Source: Pseudomonas putida W15Oct28 (GTDB lineage: Bacteria > Pseudomonadota > Gammaproteobacteria > Pseudomonadales > Pseudomonadaceae). From it: 64,000 nt of DNA. Location: the NCBI RefSeq assembly GCF_000708715.2, contig NZ_JENB01000028.1, positions 1 through 64,000 on the forward strand, given 5' to 3'. Under the pieces are notes generated by a model. It made no database searches. It worked only from the letters and a program-made list of their open reading frames with translations, and was not told the DNA's origin. The translations under genes were made by a program, and so were the position numbers. This document shows positions 62,633-64,000 of this stretch, one piece after another. How positions within the stretch are numbered: position 1 is the first letter of the stretch; every line of letters begins with the position of its first letter.

Positions 62633-63319
62633 ATGCTATCGAGCAACACCCTGGGGCACCCTGCCATCCATGCCCGGCGCAAGCGGCGCCTGTCACTCAA
62701 GGCCCTCGGTGCCGCCCTTGGCCTGTGCATGGTCGTGGCGGCGTTGACCACCTGGCTGGCGGCGAGGACGCATATCGTGGACCTTGGTAACGAGCAACAA
62801 CTGAGTGACAGCGGCCTGCTGCAGGACTGGGCCGACGGCGCAGTGATCGTGATGATCCGCCATGCCGAGCGCTGCGACAGCGCCCCCGGCCCCTGCCTGG
62901 GCGACCCCACCGGCATCACCGTGGCCGGCAGCCAGGCCGCCGGCCGCGTTGGCCAGGGGCTGCACCAACTGGGCCTGAACAACGCCGACATGCTCAGCAG
63001 CCCGAAGCTGCGCACCCGGCAAACCGCGCACTTCATCCTCGGCCAGGCGGTGGCCAGCGAGGGCTGGCTGGAAAGTTGTGACAACCAGTTCGCCAGTGAA
63101 GCACTGTCACGCAAGCGCCCCGGCCACAACCTGGTGCTGGTGACCCACAACGGCTGCATCGACCACTTCGCCCGCCAGCAGAACGTTACCGGTGGCGAGC
63201 GCCAGAGTGGCTACGCCAGTGCCCTGTTCGTGTCGGTGGATGGCAACGGCAAGGCACGCATCCTCGGGCGCCTGAACGAACCCGACTGGCAACGCGTATT
63301 GGCCAGCACCGGGAAATAG
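62633..63319 (+). CDS. Membrane-anchored histidine phosphatase
   Basis: A 228-residue protein with an N-terminal membrane anchor (about residues 25-45) and a histidine-phosphatase fold facing the periplasm: catalytic IRHAER and the second His in VTHNGCIDHF. It resembles the Ais/PmrG type that acts on lipopolysaccharide phosphates in enterobacteria, but that role is only a suggestion. GGAG at 62623-62626 supports the start. Confidence 0.82.
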   Translation: MLSSNTLGHPAIHARRKRRLSLKALGAALGLCMVVAALTTWLAARTHIVDLGNEQQLSDSGLLQDWADGAVIVMIRHAERCDSAPGPCLGDPTGITVAGSQAAGRVGQGLHQLGLNNADMLSSPKLRTRQTAHFILGQAVASEGWLESCDNQFASEALSRKRPGHNLVLVTHNGCIDHFARQQNVTGGERQSGYASALFVSVDGNGKARILGRLNEPDWQRVLASTGK

Positions 63320-63339
63320 CATCCCCCTGCTCTGGCCTC

Positions 63340-63421
63340 ATCGCCGGCAAGCCAGCTCCCACAGGTTCCCCATGGCCTTCGAGGCTTGTGCATTACCTGT
63401 GGGAGCTGGCTTGCCGGCGAT
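63340..63421. repeat. REP-type inverted repeat with 27-base perfect arms
   Basis: Arms at 63340-63366 and 63395-63421 are perfect reverse complements (core GCCAGCTCCCACAGGT), separated by 28 bases, between the histidine phosphatase and deacetylase genes. On the transcript it could act as a terminator-like hairpin or mRNA stabiliser. Confidence 0.88.
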
Positions 63422-63483
63422 TGGGCAGCAAAGCTGCCCCGCCCATGGCAAGATCAGCACTGGCCCTGATTGCGACCCCATCC

Positions 63484-64000
63484 ATGCCGTTGCCGCTGAT
63501 CTACCACGAAGACTACAGCCCGGAGTTCCCCGCCGAACACCGCTTCCCGATGGACAAGTTCCGCCTGCTGCATGACCACCTGGTCGACAGCGGGCTGACC
63601 ACCAGCCAGGCGCTGCTGCGCCCGGACATCTGCCCCAACGACATCCTCGCCCTGGCCCACGACCGTGGCTACATCGAGCGTTACATGAACGGCGACCTGT
63701 CCCGCGAGGACCAGCGTCGCCTTGGCCTGCCTTGGAGCGAAGCCCTGGCCCGGCGCACGGTGCGGGCAGTGGGTGGCTCGCTGCTGACCGCCGAGATGGC
63801 GCTGCAACATGGCATCGCCTGCCACCTCGCCGGTGGCACCCACCATGCCCATTACGACCACCCCGCCGGCTTCTGCATCTTCAACGACCTGGCCGTGATC
63901 AGCCGCTACCTGCTGGAGGCAGGCCGGGTACACCGGGTACTGATCTTCGACTGCGATGTACACCAGGGTGACGGCACCGCGCGCATCCTGCACGACACCC
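63484..64000 (+). CDS. Histone-deacetylase-family amidohydrolase, cut by the window end
   Basis: The first 172 codons of a class II-like HDAC family protein. Characteristic parts are AGGTHHAHYDHPAGFC (two catalytic His), FNDLAV and FDCDVHQGDGTA (zinc ligands Asp and His). Bacterial members remove acyl groups from polyamines or other small amides, or act on proteins. ATG 63484 begins MPLPLIYHEDYSPEF; an in-frame ATG at 63445 exists without a better ribosome site. The gene runs past the right edge. Confidence 0.9.
   Translation, partial: MPLPLIYHEDYSPEFPAEHRFPMDKFRLLHDHLVDSGLTTSQALLRPDICPNDILALAHDRGYIERYMNGDLSREDQRRLGLPWSEALARRTVRAVGGSLLTAEMALQHGIACHLAGGTHHAHYDHPAGFCIFNDLAVISRYLLEAGRVHRVLIFDCDVHQGDGTARILHDT

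Overview
The window looks like a chromosomal segment from the Pseudomonas putida group. The evidence is high GC content, a two-cysteine exported protein next to ssrA (tmRNA, with a Pseudomonas-type tag ANDENYGAEFKLAA), P. putida-style REP palindromes built on CTGTGGGAGCGGGC, and a right flank with glucarate catabolism, a zinc-type oxidoreductase, a HAD phosphatase, TesB and an HDAC-like deacetylase. No organism name can be proved from the sequence alone.

Layout. 1-4.9 kb: small exported protein, ssrA with terminator, a tandem REP-containing repeat, a TonB-dependent siderophore receptor and a NERD-domain nuclease-like membrane protein. 5.1-49.0 kb: one continuous type IVB (Dot/Icm) secretion locus. 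Its left plus-strand block (5.1-13.2 kb) has an IcmW-like adaptor candidate, three related exported proteins with a shared cysteine motif, an exported M23 peptidase and small partners. The middle (13.2-21.8 kb) carries accessory genes: a GX3-repeat protein, an OmpA-domain protein, unassigned proteins, and a DUF2235 alpha/beta-hydrolase that is a good effector candidate. DotA lies at 22.0-25.0 kb. From 26.9 to 49.0 kb nearly everything reads leftward: a lipoprotein, unassigned genes, a DsbC/G-like thioredoxin-fold protein, DotM, IcmT, DotB, DotC, DotD, a lytic transglycosylase, a zinc-ribbon membrane protein, DotL, DotO, DotN, DotP, DotE, DotF, DotG, DotH, DotI and DotJ. 49.8-64 kb: backbone metabolism and transport, with a DHA2 efflux pump and divergent LysR gene, a DUF1016 nuclease, a GABA permease, the gudD/gudP/FadR-type cluster with visible operators, and household genes.

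How it fits together. DotC, DotD and DotH should build the outer-membrane ring; DotF and DotG span the envelope; DotA, DotE, DotI, DotJ, DotP and IcmT sit in the inner membrane; DotB and DotO power the machine; DotL, DotM and DotN form the coupling (substrate receptor) complex. There is no relaxase, integrase or obvious origin of transfer in the window, so the locus reads as a protein-exporting system rather than a conjugative element. A contact-dependent bacterium-killing type IVB system (Kib) has been described in P. putida IsoF, and this locus is probably of that kind.

The most striking single feature is a 150-residue mini-intein splitting the Walker A motif of DotL. It lacks the usual first-residue nucleophile and has the Trp/Cys/Thr signature of class 3 inteins. 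Other points of interest are the IcmW-like and IcmS-like adaptor candidates, the DUF2235 enzyme beside dotA, the paralogous exported proteins, and a DotC without a visible export signal.
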